Positions 5,819 through 12,755 of a stretch of 16,357 nucleotides of DNA are shown piece by piece; within the stretch, counting starts at the first letter, position 1, and each line of letters begins with the position of its first letter. Both the position numbers and the translations under genes were made by a program. A model generated the notes under the pieces. It was not told the DNA's origin. It searched no databases and worked only from the letters and a program-made list of their open reading frames with translations. Origin of the DNA: JAJYBV01 sp021812265 (GTDB lineage: Bacteria > Chloroflexota > Ktedonobacteria > Ktedonobacterales > JACDGC01); contig DAIDIC010000096.1 in the NCBI GenBank assembly GCA_027459525.1, positions 1 to 16,357 on the forward strand, written 5' to 3'.

Positions 5819-8635
5819 TTACTTATCTTTTTCCGCAGTTGCTTGTTTAGAAACAATGGCAGCTTGGGCCGCCGAAAGCCGGGCAACCGGCACACGGAAC
5901 GGCGAGCAGCTAACATAATTCAAGCCCACTGTTTCAAAGAACATAATGGAATCCGGATCGCCGCCATGTTCACCGCACACACCCAATTCCAAATCGTGTT
6001 TAACGGCGCGGCCTTGTTTGCACGCAATATCAACCAAGTAGCCAACACCTTCGCGATCGATGGATTGGAACGGATTCGTTTTAAAGATTTTAACAACCTC
6101 GGGTTTACCATTGGCGTCTAACACACTGCCACCGCGGGCGTCCAGCTTAGGCAGCCCGTCTACATAGCGCAGCAAGAACTTTCCTTCGGCGTCATCGCGG
6201 CTGAAGCCGAATGTAGTTTGTGTCAGGTCATTGGTGCCAAAGCTGAAAAATTCAGCGACTTCGGCGATTTGGCCGGCGGTGATTGCGGCGCGCGGCAGCT
6301 CTATCATCGTGCCAAACTTATAATCAATCGTTTTTCCGCTGCTGGCGACAACTTCATCTGCCGCATTTTGCAGTTGACGTTTTACCTCGGCCAGCTCATT
6401 AACATGGCCAACCAGCGGAATCATAATTTTGGGTTTTGCGTGAATGCCCTCTTTTTCAACCGCTATTGCGGCCTGCAAAATAGCGTTCGTCTGCATAACA
6501 TTAATTTCCGGGAAGGTCAGCCCCAGCCGGCAGCCGCGCAGACCAAGCATGGGATTCATTTCGCGCATATGCTCTACTGCGGCAAGCATATGTTTCTTTG
6601 CCGGTAACTCGGGGTTATTCTTGTCAATATCTTCCATACGGGTAATTTCAACAAGCAATTCCTCATATTTCGGCAAAAATTCATGCAGCGGCGGATCCAG
6701 CAGACGAATGACGACGGGGAAAGCTTCGCCCGTTTTCGGGTTGCGCATTGCTTTAAACAAACCGATAAAGTCTTCTCGCTGGAACGGCAGCAGTTCATCC
6801 AGCGCTTTTTGGCGCTCCTCTGCCGTTTCCGAAAGAATCATTTGCTGCACAATCGGCAGCCTAGCCGGGTCGAAGAACATATGCTCGGTGCGGCACAGGC
6901 CAATACCCTGCGCGCCAAAAAACGCCGCTTTTGCCGCGTCGTGCGGATTATCGGCGTTAGCCCAAACCTGCATTCTGCGAATATCATCTGCCCACGACAG
7001 AATAACCTGCAAATCGGTCTGGTCCTCATAATTGGCGTCTTTTACAGAGATAATGCCCTTAAACACCTCACCGGTCGTTCCGTCGATAGAAATATCATCA
7101 TATTCCCGTAAAACTTCGCCGGTCGCAATAACCGTAAGTGTTTTGGCTTCTTCATCCACGCGAATGGCTTCGCAGCCGGCAACGCAGGGCAAACCGAATC
7201 CGCGGGCAACAACAGCGGCGTGACTGGTAGCGCCGCCGCGCGCAGTTAAAATGCCGGTAGAAGTAAGCATGCCATGCACATCATCCGGGGACGTTTCGGG
7301 GCGCACCAACACCACTTTCTGGGTTTTCCCGACTTCTGCGGCAGTGTCAGCGTCAAAAATTGCTTTGCCATAGGATGCGCCGGGGGAAGCGTTCAATCCT
7401 TTTGCCAGATAGCGGCCTTCTGTAACGGCCTGCTTTTTGGATGCGGGATCAAACTGCGGCATAAGCAATTGAATAACATGGTTTGGCTCAACACGCATAA
7501 CAGCTTCTTCTTTGGTAATTAAGCCTTCTTGCGCCATATCAACCGCAATTTTTACCGCCGCCGCCGCAGTGCGCTTGCCCGAACGGGTTTGCAGCATAAA
7601 CAGCCGACCTTTTTCAACGGTAAACTCAAGGTCTTGCATATCGCGATAATGCGTTTCCATACGGTGGGCAATTTGCACAAACTGCTCGTACACTTGGGGC
7701 ATTTCTTTTTTCAGGCTTTCAATTTTCAGAGGAGTTCGTATACCTGCAACCACATCTTCGCCTTGCGCGTTTGGCAGATATTCCGCATAAATTTCTTTAT
7801 CTCCAATATTGGGATCCCTCGTAAAGGCAACCCCGGTGCCGGAATCCCAGCCCATATTGCCGAAAACCATTGACTGTACGTTTACCGCAGTGCCAAGATC
7901 GTGGGGTATTTTTTGCGCATTGCGATACGCAATGGCGCGGTCGTTATTCCACGAAGAAAATACTGCTTCTATAGCTTTTTGCAGCTGCTCCAGCGGATCT
8001 GACGGGAAAACAACTCCCGAGGCTTTTTGTGAAATTGCCTTAAATGTTCCGACAAGTTCTTTCAATGTTTCGGCGGAAAGTTCGGCGTCAGTTTTCACAT
8101 GAGCCTTTTCGCGGGCATGGTCCAGCTGCTCTTCAAACAGTTTAGGGTCAACATCCAGCACAATTTTAGAAAACATCTGCACAAAACGCCGGTAGGCGTC
8201 ATACGCAAACCGCTCATCTTCAGATTGCGCAATTAAGCCTTGAACGCTTTCATCATTCAAGCCGAGATTCAAAACGGTATCCATCATTCCCGGCATGGAA
8301 AACTTAGCGCCGGAGCGCACGGAGACAAGAAGCGGATTTTCTTTATCTCCCAGTTTTTTATTCATTTGGTCTTCAACAATATGCAACGCGGCCAGCGTTT
8401 GCTGCCACATGCCTTTGGGAAAAGATTTGCCGTCGTGATAATATTCATTACAAGCTTCAGTGGTGATAGTGAAGCCCATGGGAACAGGAAGGCCGGCGTT
8501 CGTCATTTCCGCCACTCCAGAGCCTTTTCCGCCCAGCAAATCACGCATTTTAGCGTTTCCTTCCGTAAACAGATACACCCATTTTCGTGGGGATTTTTTT
8601 ACGGCGTCTTCTAGACTGCTTATAGCTTTTGCCAC
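5819..8635 (-). CDS. ppdK: Pyruvate, phosphate dikinase
   Basis: PPDK interconverts pyruvate + ATP + Pi and PEP + AMP + PPi in the cytoplasm; in anaerobes it often serves glycolysis or gluconeogenesis. The N-terminal ATP-grasp region shows LLGGKGSGVAEM (33-44), SVRSGAKFSMPGMMDT and TGVAFTRDP. The swivelling domain carries the phospho-histidine His472 in GGATSHAAV, preceded by TARG. The C-terminal PEP/pyruvate barrel has GLCRTEHMFF (579-588), SFGTNDLTQTTFGFSRDD and the catalytic Cys887 in GVCGEHGGDP. At 938 residues it exceeds the usual 870-900, mostly through extra sequence at about 825-855 between the barrel strands. The start is GTG with AAAGGAG 9 nt upstream. The gene has its own terminator and a long upstream region, so it is monocistronic. 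No PPDK regulatory protein gene is visible. Confidence 0.97.
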   Translation of the reverse strand: MAKAISSLEDAVKKSPRKWVYLFTEGNAKMRDLLGGKGSGVAEMTNAGLPVPMGFTITTEACNEYYHDGKSFPKGMWQQTLAALHIVEDQMNKKLGDKENPLLVSVRSGAKFSMPGMMDTVLNLGLNDESVQGLIAQSEDERFAYDAYRRFVQMFSKIVLDVDPKLFEEQLDHAREKAHVKTDAELSAETLKELVGTFKAISQKASGVVFPSDPLEQLQKAIEAVFSSWNNDRAIAYRNAQKIPHDLGTAVNVQSMVFGNMGWDSGTGVAFTRDPNIGDKEIYAEYLPNAQGEDVVAGIRTPLKIESLKKEMPQVYEQFVQIAHRMETHYRDMQDLEFTVEKGRLFMLQTRSGKRTAAAAVKIAVDMAQEGLITKEEAVMRVEPNHVIQLLMPQFDPASKKQAVTEGRYLAKGLNASPGASYGKAIFDADTAAEVGKTQKVVLVRPETSPDDVHGMLTSTGILTARGGATSHAAVVARGFGLPCVAGCEAIRVDEEAKTLTVIATGEVLREYDDISIDGTTGEVFKGIISVKDANYEDQTDLQVILSWADDIRRMQVWANADNPHDAAKAAFFGAQGIGLCRTEHMFFDPARLPIVQQMILSETAEERQKALDELLPFQREDFIGLFKAMRNPKTGEAFPVVIRLLDPPLHEFLPKYEELLVEITRMEDIDKNNPELPAKKHMLAAVEHMREMNPMLGLRGCRLGLTFPEINVMQTNAILQAAIAVEKEGIHAKPKIMIPLVGHVNELAEVKRQLQNAADEVVASSGKTIDYKFGTMIELPRAAITAGQIAEVAEFFSFGTNDLTQTTFGFSRDDAEGKFLLRYVDGLPKLDARGGSVLDANGKPEVVKIFKTNPFQSIDREGVGYLVDIACKQGRAVKHDLELGVCGEHGGDPDSIMFFETVGLNYVSCSPFRVPVARLSAAQAAIVSKQATAEKDK

Positions 8636-8947
8636 AGTCTTTTTCTCCTTTTACCAATCTGCAACCTATACACGATTGCTTCAATTGATACGAAAACCAG
8701 GCAGGATGCGATATCAGAAGCGGCTGCGGTGCCCATATACATCATTGTATCTGTTATCTGCCGCGTCCTCACAAGGTAGTGTAGCCAGAGACATAGTATC
8801 ACGATTTGGGCAGTGTGCGAAAGGGGTAAACCGCAAAAAATGTATCAAAGTTATCAAAATACTTCAAAGCCGCATATTTCGTATAGTTATTGCCGTTGCG
8901 CAGCCATATATCAGAATTCCGGCAAAACAGAAGCAGTCGATATATCC

Positions 8948-9082
8948 GGGACGTTCGCTTCAATATGGAACATCGGGAGTGAACAAGGGGCAGCGCCGCG
9001 TATACGGCGTTCCGGGGCGCCCCAAACCTCCCTTTTGTTTCAGATACAAAAAACATGCGCTGCTTTTTCCAACGAAAGATCT
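8948..9082 (+). repeat. Copy B of the dispersed ~130-bp inverted-repeat element
   Basis: This copy begins GGGACGTTCGCTTC and ends AACGAAAGATCT, a decayed form of the AGGACTTTCGCTT / AAGCGAAAGTCCT ends of copy A. It aligns along its whole length with copy A with at most a one-base gap. Shared blocks include TTCGCTTCA, ACAAGGGGCA, CCTCCCT and TGTTTCAGATAC. The central palindrome is GGGGCGCCCC (9014-9023). The flanks read CGATAT on the left and ATATCG on the right, a further outer inverted match. It lies between divergent genes. Confidence 0.8.
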
Positions 9083-9160
9083 AATATCGTCGAAAAACTG
9101 TGTAATAATTCAAGAACATGACGATACTATATAACAAGAACTAACAACAACGGTTTCATT

Positions 9161-9227
9161 CATGCAACTGTGGCGCCGCCCATACATATATTCTCATGCG
9201 GCCGTGGTATTCATTCGCACACAGTGG
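9161..9227 (-). repeat. Three degenerate direct repeats, CCACnGnnGCATGA-like
   Basis: On the minus strand three related strings occur: CCACTGTGTGCGAATGAA (9227-9210), CCACGGCCGCATGAG (9207-9193) and CCACAGTTGCATGAATGAA (9173-9155). They share CCAC, a spaced G, then GC-ATGA. Start-to-start spacing is 20 and 34 bp. They lie about 120-185 bp upstream of the EEP-family gene. They could be regulator-binding sites or chance; the similarity is modest. Confidence 0.3.
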
Positions 9228-9284
9228 CTATTTTTCCCGATAAAACGTTTATACAAGTACATCATCATACATAAGTCTTTTTGG

Positions 9285-9298
9285 TTATAGACCTGAAC
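9285..9298 (-). repeat. 14-bp motif TTATAGACCTGAAC shared with repeat copy C2
   Basis: TTATAGACCTGAAC occurs identically at 1718-1731 and 9285-9298, both in intergenic DNA shortly before a start codon. At the first site it forms the end of repeat copy C2, so this may be the surviving edge of another family member. No other part of the element is clear next to the second site. Confidence 0.5.
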
Positions 9299-9345
9299 CC
9301 TGAAAAAGCGGATCACACATTCCATTGAAAAGGCAAACTATTGCA

Positions 9346-10368
9346 ATGACACAAAAAACATCTTTTACCGTAATGACATACAATATTTTATTTGGAGGGC
9401 AAAATCGCATCTCTGACATTGAAACCGTCATTCGGGCAATCAACCCGGATATTTTAGGAATACAAGAGGCCAATGATCCGCAAAAATTAGCCGGCCTTGC
9501 GGATAGGCTTGAAATGAATTATCAAATCGGCCTTGTAAAGTCTGGATTTCACTTGGCAATATTAACCAAATTCCCCATCGTGTCATTTCAATTGTTTGAA
9601 AACCCCATTTTCCAAAAGGGTCTTATTGAAGCGGTTCTGGATATCCCCGGCGAGGAACAGTATTGGCATATCTATGTCGGCCATTTAACCGCAAATTTTT
9701 CGCAGGGTTACGCCGCAGAAAAACAGCGTGAGCGGGAAGTGAAAGAATACATCGCCCTAATGGAGACTGCGCAAACACAAAAGCGGCCGCATATACTATT
9801 GGGTGATTTTAATGCGTTGGCGCCCGGTGAAATGTTTCGCGTAAACAAATTAATCCAGGCGGTTACGCAATTTGATAAAAAACGCAAAGCGGCTGACGCA
9901 AAAATGCAGGGGCTGCCACATTTGAACTATATTATTCCGCCGCCGCTAAGACCTTTTTCACCGCTGATTCGCAGCTTGGCGCACGCTAAACCACTGGCAG
10001 ACGCTATGAACTCCACCGTAAATACACTGATACCCCGCAAAGCAGCGCGCGCATTGCTCAACGCAGATTATATAGATTGCCTGGCAATGTACTATGGCCC
10101 CAAAGATGTCCCGCCAACCTGCCCAAATCCGCTGCCGGCCGGCCGTATAGACTACATATGGGCAGATATCCACGCCGCGCTGCGGGTAAAGCAGTGCAAG
10201 GTTATTACTCCCAAAGATATCCCAGAAACGCTGAGCGCGTCGGATCATCTTCCGGTGGCGGCAATATTGGCCGGCAAAGCGGCGGCAATAAAATACCCGG
10301 AGCCACCTGAACAGGACATGGAAACGCAGTTCGGCAGCGCAGCCGCACAGCAAAGCTCGCGCCCATAA
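9346..10368 (+). CDS. Endonuclease/exonuclease/phosphatase (EEP) family hydrolase
   Basis: This 340-residue protein has the full set of Mg2+-dependent EEP/DNase I-fold motifs: MTYNILFGG with Asn13, DILGIQEAN with catalytic Glu41, GHLTAN (112-117), LLGDFNAL with Asp154 and Asn156, RIDYIWAD with Asp269, and SASDHLPV with the general-base His301. The fold serves nucleases, phosphodiesterases and sphingomyelinase-like or inositol phosphatases, so the substrate cannot be named. No signal peptide is present, implying a cytoplasmic enzyme. A Pro/Ala/Gln-rich tail follows residue 313. I chose the ATG at 9346 because homology begins within ten residues; AAAAGG lies 12 nt upstream. An in-frame TTG at 9325 has no ribosome-binding site. 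It is the only complete plus-strand gene here and converges on the next gene with a 16-bp gap. Confidence 0.88.
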   Translation: MTQKTSFTVMTYNILFGGQNRISDIETVIRAINPDILGIQEANDPQKLAGLADRLEMNYQIGLVKSGFHLAILTKFPIVSFQLFENPIFQKGLIEAVLDIPGEEQYWHIYVGHLTANFSQGYAAEKQREREVKEYIALMETAQTQKRPHILLGDFNALAPGEMFRVNKLIQAVTQFDKKRKAADAKMQGLPHLNYIIPPPLRPFSPLIRSLAHAKPLADAMNSTVNTLIPRKAARALLNADYIDCLAMYYGPKDVPPTCPNPLPAGRIDYIWADIHAALRVKQCKVITPKDIPETLSASDHLPVAAILAGKAAAIKYPEPPEQDMETQFGSAAAQQSSRP

Positions 10369-10399
10369 AAAATGAATTGCGCCGCTATTTTGCGTGCGC
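10367..10399 (-). terminator. Probable intrinsic terminator overlapping the end of the small membrane-anchored protein gene
   Basis: On the minus strand GCGC-A-CGC, loop AAAATA, GCG-GCGC forms a 7-bp stem with a one-base bulge. The sequence AATTCA and then six T follow (A run 10367-10372 on the plus strand). It overlaps the TAG stop at 10385-10387 and the end of the convergent EEP-family gene. The stem is imperfect and the T run is slightly displaced. Confidence 0.45.
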
Positions 10400-10978
10400 C
10401 GGAATACGAGCGTCTACTTTTGCGGTTTTAATTGCTGAAAACTCCGGCGGCGGATTTTGTGCGGCCGACAGGCTGGCGTTGCGTCGATGGGAGTAATTCA
10501 GCCATTCTGTATACAGCCATATAAAATTCTGCATATCTTCTCCCGACAAAATAGCGCCGCCAACAGATTGCATTTGCCGCATCGCGCCCCATGTTTGGCT
10601 GATGGTTTCTCCCATCAAAAAGAATATTTCATCGGCAGAAGCAACCTTGCGTTTCGCCATTGAGCCTGTTAGACTTAAGAAAAAGCACAGCTCGCGCAGC
10701 GCTTTCTCGCGATCTGAAAAAGAGCTGCGCCCCGGCGCGGCGGCGGACAATGAATTGTTTTGATCGTATTCCGGCGCGCGGCGCGGCGTAAACGCAGAGG
10801 AACGAATGATATTGATGGATTCCTGCATTTGAGGATCGCGCAGTCTTTGCGCTAACTGAAGAGCTGCTATCGTTTGCTGTGAGTGCTTCACCCTCATTAA
10901 TTCTCTCATTAAATATATAATTCCGGCGGCGGCGGCAATAAAACCGATAATAAGAGCATTGCTAACAGCGGGATTCAT
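10385..10978 (-). CDS. Small membrane-anchored protein of unknown function (DUF4760-like architecture)
   Basis: The protein has 197 residues. A single hydrophobic helix at about residues 6-25 is followed directly by basic and amphipathic sequence (RELMRVKHSQQ), so it is probably an N-in or signal-anchor protein with a cytoplasmic body. A flexible stretch at about 62-88 precedes a helical region (90-166) with LRELCFFLSLTG, ADEIFFLMGETISQTW and EDMQNFIWLYTEWL. The pattern of an N-terminal anchor, a helix with an E(L/F)...L...G element and then a segment ending in W resembles DUF4760-type proteins, but I cannot confirm this. The C-terminus is basic and Pro/Ala-rich. GAGAGG lies 8 nt before the ATG. 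It is downstream of recA across 337 bp and may be transcribed separately. Confidence 0.75.
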   Translation of the reverse strand: MNPAVSNALIIGFIAAAAGIIYLMRELMRVKHSQQTIAALQLAQRLRDPQMQESINIIRSSAFTPRRAPEYDQNNSLSAAAPGRSSFSDREKALRELCFFLSLTGSMAKRKVASADEIFFLMGETISQTWGAMRQMQSVGGAILSGEDMQNFIWLYTEWLNYSHRRNASLSAAQNPPPEFSAIKTAKVDARIPAHAK

Positions 10979-11315
10979 GGCACAGACCTCTCTGTTGCGA
11001 TAAAATGTTGGGCTAGTTGCTGCATCCGCAAAAAGTATATCAATTCACCTATAGGTTGGGAGAAAGCCAAGGACACCCCACGCCCAATGCTTTGCGCCGC
11101 AGGTTGTTGTCTATTGCGCAGCCCGATATTCAGATGCAAGCGAAAGCCCCAAAAAAAAATATACATAACGGGGAAATTGCGTCTTTAGTATATATTAAAT
11201 ATCGGTTTCGGTCAAAGCAATATGAATATTGGCGGGAAACATGGCCGCCGCTCACCGAATTTCTGCGGCGCGGCGGTCATTTCTTGTGGTTTAATAAGCA
11301 ACGCGGCGCGGCGTT
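10979..11315. other. Intergenic region between recA and the membrane-anchored protein
   Basis: The 337 bp contain no convincing gene. Seen here: CCGCCGC (11245-11251) facing GCGGCGG (11270-11276) across an 18-nt loop, which may weakly terminate recA but lacks an adjacent T run; a nine-A run at 11152-11160 (T run on the minus strand); and CAAGCGAAAGCCCC at 11137-11150, matching 12 of the last 13 bases of the dispersed repeat and preceded by TATTCAGATG, possibly a repeat remnant. recX, a frequent recA neighbour, is absent. Confidence 0.4.
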
Positions 11316-12395
11316 TCACTCCGCCGCTTCGGCGTCTTCAAATTCATCGGCGTCTCCCAGCGCCGAGCCTTTCATTTCGCCGGGAGCCGCAATAGAGCGG
11401 ATTTGCCGTTCGATATCCAAAGTAAGTTCCGGGTTATGCCGCAAATAATCTTTGGCGTTTTCGCGCCCTTGCCCCAATCGGTTCTCTCCCATCGTAAACC
11501 ATGCCCCGCTTTTTTTCACCAATCCCATGCTCAACCCGATATCCAGCAAATCGCCTTCGCGGGAAATGCCTTCGTTAAACATAATATCAAATTCGGCGAC
11601 ACGGAACGGCGCGGCTACTTTATTTTTTACCACCTTCACCTTTACTCTGTTTCCCACAATATCTGTGCCTTGCTTAATAGAGTCCGACCGGCGGATATCC
11701 AACCGAACGGATGAATAAAATTTCAGCGCCCGCCCACCCGGTGTTGTTTCAGGATTCCCAAACATAACTCCCACTTTTTCGCGCAGCTGGTTGGTAAAAA
11801 TAACCGCGGTTTGCGTGTTATTAATTGCGCCGGTAAGTTTACGCAGCGCTTGGCTCATTAACCGCGCCTGCAACCCAACGTGGGCGTCTCCCATTTCACC
11901 TTCCAGCTCTGCCCTAGGCACCAGCGCGGCAACCGAATCGATAACCACCACATCTACCGCGCCGCTGCGAACCAGCATTTCTGTAATTTCAAGCCCTTGC
12001 TCGCCGGTATCCGGCTGAGAGATATATAAGTTGTTGACGACTACGCCGCACCGTTCCGCGTATGCGGGGTCTAAGGCGTGTTCAGCGTCGATATACGCCG
12101 CCACACCGCCGGCAGCCTGTGCGTTGGCGATAATATGCTGGCAAACTGTTGTTTTGCCGCTGGATTCCGGCCCGTAAATTTCGGTGATGCGCCCCTTGGG
12201 AATACCGCCTACACCCAGCGCAATATCCAACGAGATCGACCCTGTGGGTATTACCCCTTTTTCGGCCATCATTTTAATATCGCCAAGTCTCATAATTGCG
12301 CCTTTACCATAGCGTCTCTCAATTTGCCCCATGGTAGTATCTAACGCGCGTTCTTTTTCAGTTCCTGTATCTTTTGCTGCTTTATCTGCTGGCAT
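11316..12395 (-). CDS. recA: Recombinase RecA
   Basis: RecA forms ATP-dependent filaments on single-stranded DNA, drives strand exchange and stimulates LexA self-cleavage. The 359-residue protein is complete. It has an N-terminal polymerisation helix with MGQIERRYGKGAIMRLG (22-38), Walker A GPESSGKT with Lys81 (75-82), Walker B VVVIDSVAALVP (149-160), loop L1 EGEMGDAHVGLQARLMSQ and loop L2 IFTNQLREKVGVMFGNPETTPGG (199-221). The C-terminal domain contains VKNKVAAPFR and AEFDIMF, followed by a short acidic tail. The first 15 residues are a charged extension. The ATG has TAAGGAG 12 nt upstream, a rather long spacing, with no better start nearby. Upstream lie a 12-bp tandem duplication and repeat copy A; a LexA-like site occurs only about 300 bp away. 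Confidence 0.98.
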   Translation of the reverse strand: MPADKAAKDTGTEKERALDTTMGQIERRYGKGAIMRLGDIKMMAEKGVIPTGSISLDIALGVGGIPKGRITEIYGPESSGKTTVCQHIIANAQAAGGVAAYIDAEHALDPAYAERCGVVVNNLYISQPDTGEQGLEITEMLVRSGAVDVVVIDSVAALVPRAELEGEMGDAHVGLQARLMSQALRKLTGAINNTQTAVIFTNQLREKVGVMFGNPETTPGGRALKFYSSVRLDIRRSDSIKQGTDIVGNRVKVKVVKNKVAAPFRVAEFDIMFNEGISREGDLLDIGLSMGLVKKSGAWFTMGENRLGQGRENAKDYLRHNPELTLDIERQIRSIAAPGEMKGSALGDADEFEDAEAAE

Positions 12396-12455
12396 GTTGT
12401 ACGTTAGCTCCTTAAAATCAATTACTCTGCTTTCAATCGTTATTCATACTATATC

Positions 12456-12479
12456 TTAATCAGGACTTTAATCAGGACT
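12456..12479. repeat. Perfect 12-bp tandem duplication at the edge of repeat copy A
   Basis: TTAATCAGGACT occurs twice in tandem, at 12456-12467 and 12468-12479. The second copy runs into the terminal inverted repeat of copy A (12474-12486), so the duplication includes the first 6 bases of the element. This suggests slippage at, or partial excision from, the insertion boundary. Confidence 0.85.
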
Positions 12480-12608
12480 TTCGCTTCAGCATGGAAAATC
12501 CGGGATATACAAGGGGCAAGGCCCTTTGTACGGGGTTCTGGGGCGTCCCCAGACCTCCCTCTGTTTCAGATACGAGAACCATGTGTTTCTCTTTCAAGCG
12601 AAAGTCCT
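12474..12608 (+). repeat. Copy A of the dispersed ~130-bp inverted-repeat element (best-preserved ends)
   Basis: A perfect 13-bp terminal inverted repeat, AGGACTTTCGCTT (12474-12486) and AAGCGAAAGTCCT (12596-12608), bounds this 135-bp element. Inside are a hairpin TACAAGGG (12508-12515) / CCCTTTGTA (12522-12530) with one bulged T, and a hairpin CTGGGG-CGT-CCCCAG (12538-12552). Related elements occur at 8948-9082 and 1824-1951. It encodes no protein. Size and ends fit a MITE-like non-autonomous element, but no flanking direct duplication on both sides is visible. It lies 79 bp upstream of the recA ATG. Confidence 0.85.
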
Positions 12609-12698
12609 ATGAATAAAACCATATCCGCTGGTTTTCGGCCAAGTGATATATTGCGCACAAATTGACTGTTCAATAGCATAAATGGCGCCTTTCTTTCA

Positions 12699-12710
12699 GA
12701 ACAATTGTAC
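12699..12710. promoter_or_regulatory. Possible LexA-like operator GAACAATTGTAC
   Basis: The string differs by one base from the GAAC-N4-GTTC core used by LexA/DinR in many Gram-positive and related bacteria. It lies about 304 bp upstream of the recA start, unusually far, though 135 bp of that is repeat copy A. A minus-strand TACAAT-like hexamer overlaps it (GGTACAATTG). LexA specificity in this organism is unknown, so this is only a candidate. Confidence 0.25.
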
Positions 12711-12721
12711 CACGAATAACT

Positions 12722-12755
12722 AAAAAGATCCACTCCCCAGTATCTTGGGGAGCGG
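12722..12755 (-). terminator. Intrinsic terminator-like hairpin downstream of the six-helix membrane protein
   Basis: On the minus strand CCGCTCCCCA, loop AGATAC, TGGGGAGTGG forms a 10-bp stem with one G-T pair (plus-strand arms 12730-12739 and 12746-12755). It is followed by ATC and five T. It lies about 177 bp past the stop of the membrane protein gene, the only minus-strand gene that could feed into it, and would shield recA from readthrough. Confidence 0.65.

Larger units (their letters stand above)
8636..9345. other. Long divergent intergenic region between ppdK and the EEP-family gene
   Basis: About 710 bp hold no convincing gene on either strand. Short open frames here have no Shine-Dalgarno, show biased or low-complexity composition and overlap the repeat. 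Contents: the ppdK leader with Shine-Dalgarno (8636-8655); TACAAT on the minus strand near 8745, with TTGTGA 19 bp upstream as a weak ppdK promoter; repeat copy B (8948-9082); three degenerate direct repeats (9161-9227); and a 14-bp motif shared with copy C2 (9285-9298). I recognise no tRNA, riboswitch or known small RNA. Confidence 0.55.

Noticed and set aside
8760..8835. Possible tRNA-like or small RNA sequence in the ppdK upstream gap
   Set aside because: I could not fold a cloverleaf with a TTC-arm consensus, and no known riboswitch or small RNA motif is evident.
9325..9345. TTG at 9325 as the start of the EEP-family gene
   Set aside because: No Shine-Dalgarno precedes it and homology begins just after the ATG at 9346.
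10975..11166. 63-codon minus-strand frame whose stop overlaps the ATG of the small membrane-anchored protein gene (ATGA)
   Set aside because: The overlap is suggestive of coupling, but there is no ribosome-binding site before its ATG, it covers the possible repeat remnant, and its sequence shows no domain. The downstream gene has its own good ribosome-binding site.
11017..11448. 143-codon plus-strand frame across the end of recA
   Set aside because: About a third of it is antisense to recA, it has no ribosome-binding site and no recognisable protein features.
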